From NCBI GenBank assembly GCA_023473845.1, contig JAMCYA010000049.1, forward strand, positions 1-13,963: DNA of 13,963 nt, in the 5' to 3' direction. The stretch is from Patescibacteria group bacterium. GTDB taxonomy: Bacteria > Patescibacteriota > Doudnabacteria > UBA920. The first letter of the stretch is position 1, and every line of letters begins with the position of its first letter. Below the pieces are notes generated by a model. The model saw nothing but the letters and a program-made list of their open reading frames with translations, was not told the DNA's origin and did not search any database. Below, piece after piece: positions 12,739 through 13,963 of this stretch. The position numbers and the translations under genes were made by a program.

Positions 12739-13701
12739 CTACGACTCTCGCTGCTTTTGCCAATCTTCCACCACCTGCGCGGTTTCAGCCGCGCTTTTTG
12801 TTTCCATCAGCCGCGCCCGCAGTTCCGGGGCGCCTTCAAAGCCTGCGGCATAGGCTTTAAAATGCTTGCGCATGATATAAAAAGATTTTTCCGGCAGCCA
12901 CTCCTCAAACAAGCGCGCATGCTCCAGCATGACAGCCAATTTTTCCCTTGGCAGCGGCACATAGCCGTCTTCCCTAAAAAACCAAGGATTGCCAAAAGCG
13001 CCCCGGCCGACCATCACGCCGTCCACTCCGGCAGTGCGGATTTTTTCCAAACCGTCCTGCCGCGACCTCACGTCCCCGTTACCGATAATTAAGGTGGCGG
13101 ATTCCAAGCTGTTGCGGATCTGCACGGCTTTTTTAATTTCTTCCCAATTGGCCGGCACTTTGGACTTTTCTTTTTTAGTGCGGCCGTGAATGGTTACGGC
13201 CGCGGGCTCTTCGGCCAACAGCTGTTTCAGCCAAGTCTCAATGGTATTGTGGTTATAGCCCAGCCGGGTTTTGACGCTGACCGGCAAAGACGGCGCGCCT
13301 TTTTTTGTGGCCTTGATAATTTCCGCAGCCAGGGCCGGGGTCTGGATTAACGCGGCGCACGCGCCCAATTTTACTTCGCGGTCCTGGGGGCAGCCCATGT
13401 TAATATCAATGCCGTCAAAACCTAAGGAAGCCACAATTCTGGCTGCTTCCTCAAACAACAAAGGCGAACGGCCCCAAATTTGCGCCACCATGGGCCTTTG
13501 CTTGTCTGTAAATTTCAAGTCTACTTCCATTTTTTTGCGCGCTTCCGGGTGCACTAAAGCATCCACGCAGACAAACTCCGTGAACATAACGTCCGGCTTG
13601 CCGTAGCGCGCGAACATTTCGCGGAACGCCACATCCGTGACTTCTTCCATGGGCGCGAGGGCAAAGAACGGCTTGTTTAGTTTTTCCCAAAAATTCTTCA
13701 T
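12739..13701 (-). CDS. dus: tRNA-dihydrouridine synthase
   Basis: An FMN-dependent enzyme that reduces uridines in the tRNA D loop. The TIM-barrel signatures are all present: FALAPMEEVTDVAFR (residues 13-27), the catalytic Cys104 in DINMGCPQDREVKLGACAAL, Lys144 in VSVKTRLGY, His172 in VTIHGRTKKEKSKVPANW, GNGDV (207-211), and the FMN phosphate site GVMVGRGAFGNPWFF. The C-terminal helical domain includes FYIMRKHFKAYAAGF. At 320 aa it has the usual length of the DusA/B/C group; I do not assign the subgroup. The start is ATG 13701, without a Shine-Dalgarno. Its 3' coding end contains a hairpin that probably terminates the convergent gene. The stop is TAG. Confidence 0.95.
   Translation of the reverse strand: MKNFWEKLNKPFFALAPMEEVTDVAFREMFARYGKPDVMFTEFVCVDALVHPEARKKMEVDLKFTDKQRPMVAQIWGRSPLLFEEAARIVASLGFDGIDINMGCPQDREVKLGACAALIQTPALAAEIIKATKKGAPSLPVSVKTRLGYNHNTIETWLKQLLAEEPAAVTIHGRTKKEKSKVPANWEEIKKAVQIRNSLESATLIIGNGDVRSRQDGLEKIRTAGVDGVMVGRGAFGNPWFFREDGYVPLPREKLAVMLEHARLFEEWLPEKSFYIMRKHFKAYAAGFEGAPELRARLMETKSAAETAQVVEDWQKQRES
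12777..12799 (+). terminator. Intrinsic terminator embedded in the 3' coding end of dus
   Basis: The stem GCGCGG (12777-12782) and CCGCGC (12789-12794) has loop TTTCAG and is followed by five T's (12795-12799). It lies 39 bases after the TAA of the plus-strand membrane protein gene and inside the dus coding sequence. It is the only plausible terminator for that gene. Confidence 0.6.
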
Positions 13702-13733
13702 AACTTTTGATATATATTACACGAAAATCAGAA

Positions 13734-13763
13734 GCGCCGCTATTGCTTTCGCAAAGGCGGCGC
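13734..13763 (-). terminator. GAAA-capped hairpin after the site-2 protease gene
   Basis: The outer arms GCGCCGC and GCGGCGC (7 bp) enclose a 2x2 internal loop, then an inner TTGC/GCAA stem closed on the minus strand by a GAAA tetraloop. It sits 24 bases downstream of the TAG at 13788. The following minus-strand sequence is only moderately T-rich (TTCTGATTTT), so it may be a weak terminator or an mRNA 3'-end stabiliser. The rest of 13702-13787 holds only an AT-rich stretch (TAATATATATC) where a dus promoter could lie; I cannot place one firmly. Confidence 0.45.
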
Positions 13764-13787
13764 ACTGAGGTTGAAATACTACTTTGA

Positions 13788-13963
13788 CTACCGGGCGAAA
13801 ATGGCATAAACCTCCTGGAACAAGGAGTATGCCAATATCACCAAACAAAACGGCAGAGTGGCATAGGCGTAAACCTTTGCCACGGGCCGGGAACGGAGAC
13901 CCAAAAATGCATGGATCAGGCGCCCGCCGTCAAACGGCAGGATGGGCAGCAGATTCATCAGGC
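13788..13963 (-). CDS. Site-2 protease family (M50) membrane metalloprotease, C-terminal fragment
   Basis: A partial gene entering from the right edge. The visible 58 residues begin LMNLLPILPFDGGRLIHAFLG. They contain the second zinc-binding motif of M50 intramembrane proteases, NxxPxxPxDGG, whose Asp is a metal ligand. A hydrophobic helix follows (VYAYATLPFCLVILAYSLF) and the protein ends QEVYAIFAR with TAG at 13790-13788. The HExxH motif would lie upstream, outside the window. Short M50 proteins of this type act in regulated intramembrane proteolysis, but the substrate is unknown. Its stop is 86 bases from the dus start on the same strand, with a hairpin between, so the two may be separate units. 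Confidence 0.85.
   Translation of the reverse strand, partial: LMNLLPILPFDGGRLIHAFLGLRSRPVAKVYAYATLPFCLVILAYSLFQEVYAIFAR

Noticed and set aside
1..13963. CRISPR arrays, insertion sequences, integrase/att sites or prophage genes
   Set aside because: No regularly spaced direct repeats, transposase or integrase motifs, or tRNA-overlapping duplications were seen.

Overview
This is bacterial chromosomal DNA: it carries ScpA/ScpB, LexA, a bacterial-type AspRS, a tRNA-dihydrouridine synthase and a site-2 protease. The small genes, the tight and overlapping packing, the near absence of Shine-Dalgarno sequences, several promoters that give almost no 5' leader, and a lexA-linked small protein whose sequence style I associate with Candidate Phyla Radiation genomes together suggest a Patescibacteria/CPR-like organism. 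That placement is inference; no marker here settles it. No phage, IS element or CRISPR array is visible.

Layout. (1) 1-3341, plus strand: the 3' part of aspS, a YbaK-type aminoacyl-tRNA deacylase, scpA, a 78-aa membrane protein wedged between and overlapping both scp genes, and scpB, closed by a strong terminator. (2) 3340-7345, minus strand: a tight five-gene run read as GH1 beta-glycosidase, EamA/DMT permease, membrane-anchored clan GH-A glycosidase, ROK sugar kinase and a 40-aa lipoprotein. It looks like a compact glycoside cleavage, uptake and phosphorylation module. (3) 7378-7543: back-to-back overlapping promoters, then tRNA-Glu(CUC) and its terminator. (4) 7575-8045: a four-helix membrane protein whose frame runs into its own terminator. 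(5) 8057-9261, minus strand: lexA, a frameshifted conserved small gene and a Cys-rich 63-aa protein, with two matching palindromes 41 bp apart upstream of lexA that are good LexA-operator candidates. (6) 9378-10635, minus strand: a winged-helix/degenerate-nucleotidyltransferase protein, a two-helix membrane protein and a helical 142-aa protein. (7) 10701-12737, plus strand: a 678-aa membrane protein with a PP2C-like but metal-site-less cytoplasmic domain, one TM helix, a coiled coil and a beta-propeller-like C-terminus. (8) 12739-13701, minus strand: dus, convergent with the previous gene at 1 bp. (9) 13788-13963, minus strand: the 3' end of a site-2 protease gene.

All 20 stop codons I can assign are TAA (15) or TAG (5), with no TGA. 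The divergent promoters at 10633-10701 share one -35 hexamer and leave leaders of only about four nucleotides. No intergenic stretch exceeds 300 bases; the longest is the lexA upstream region, 9262-9377.
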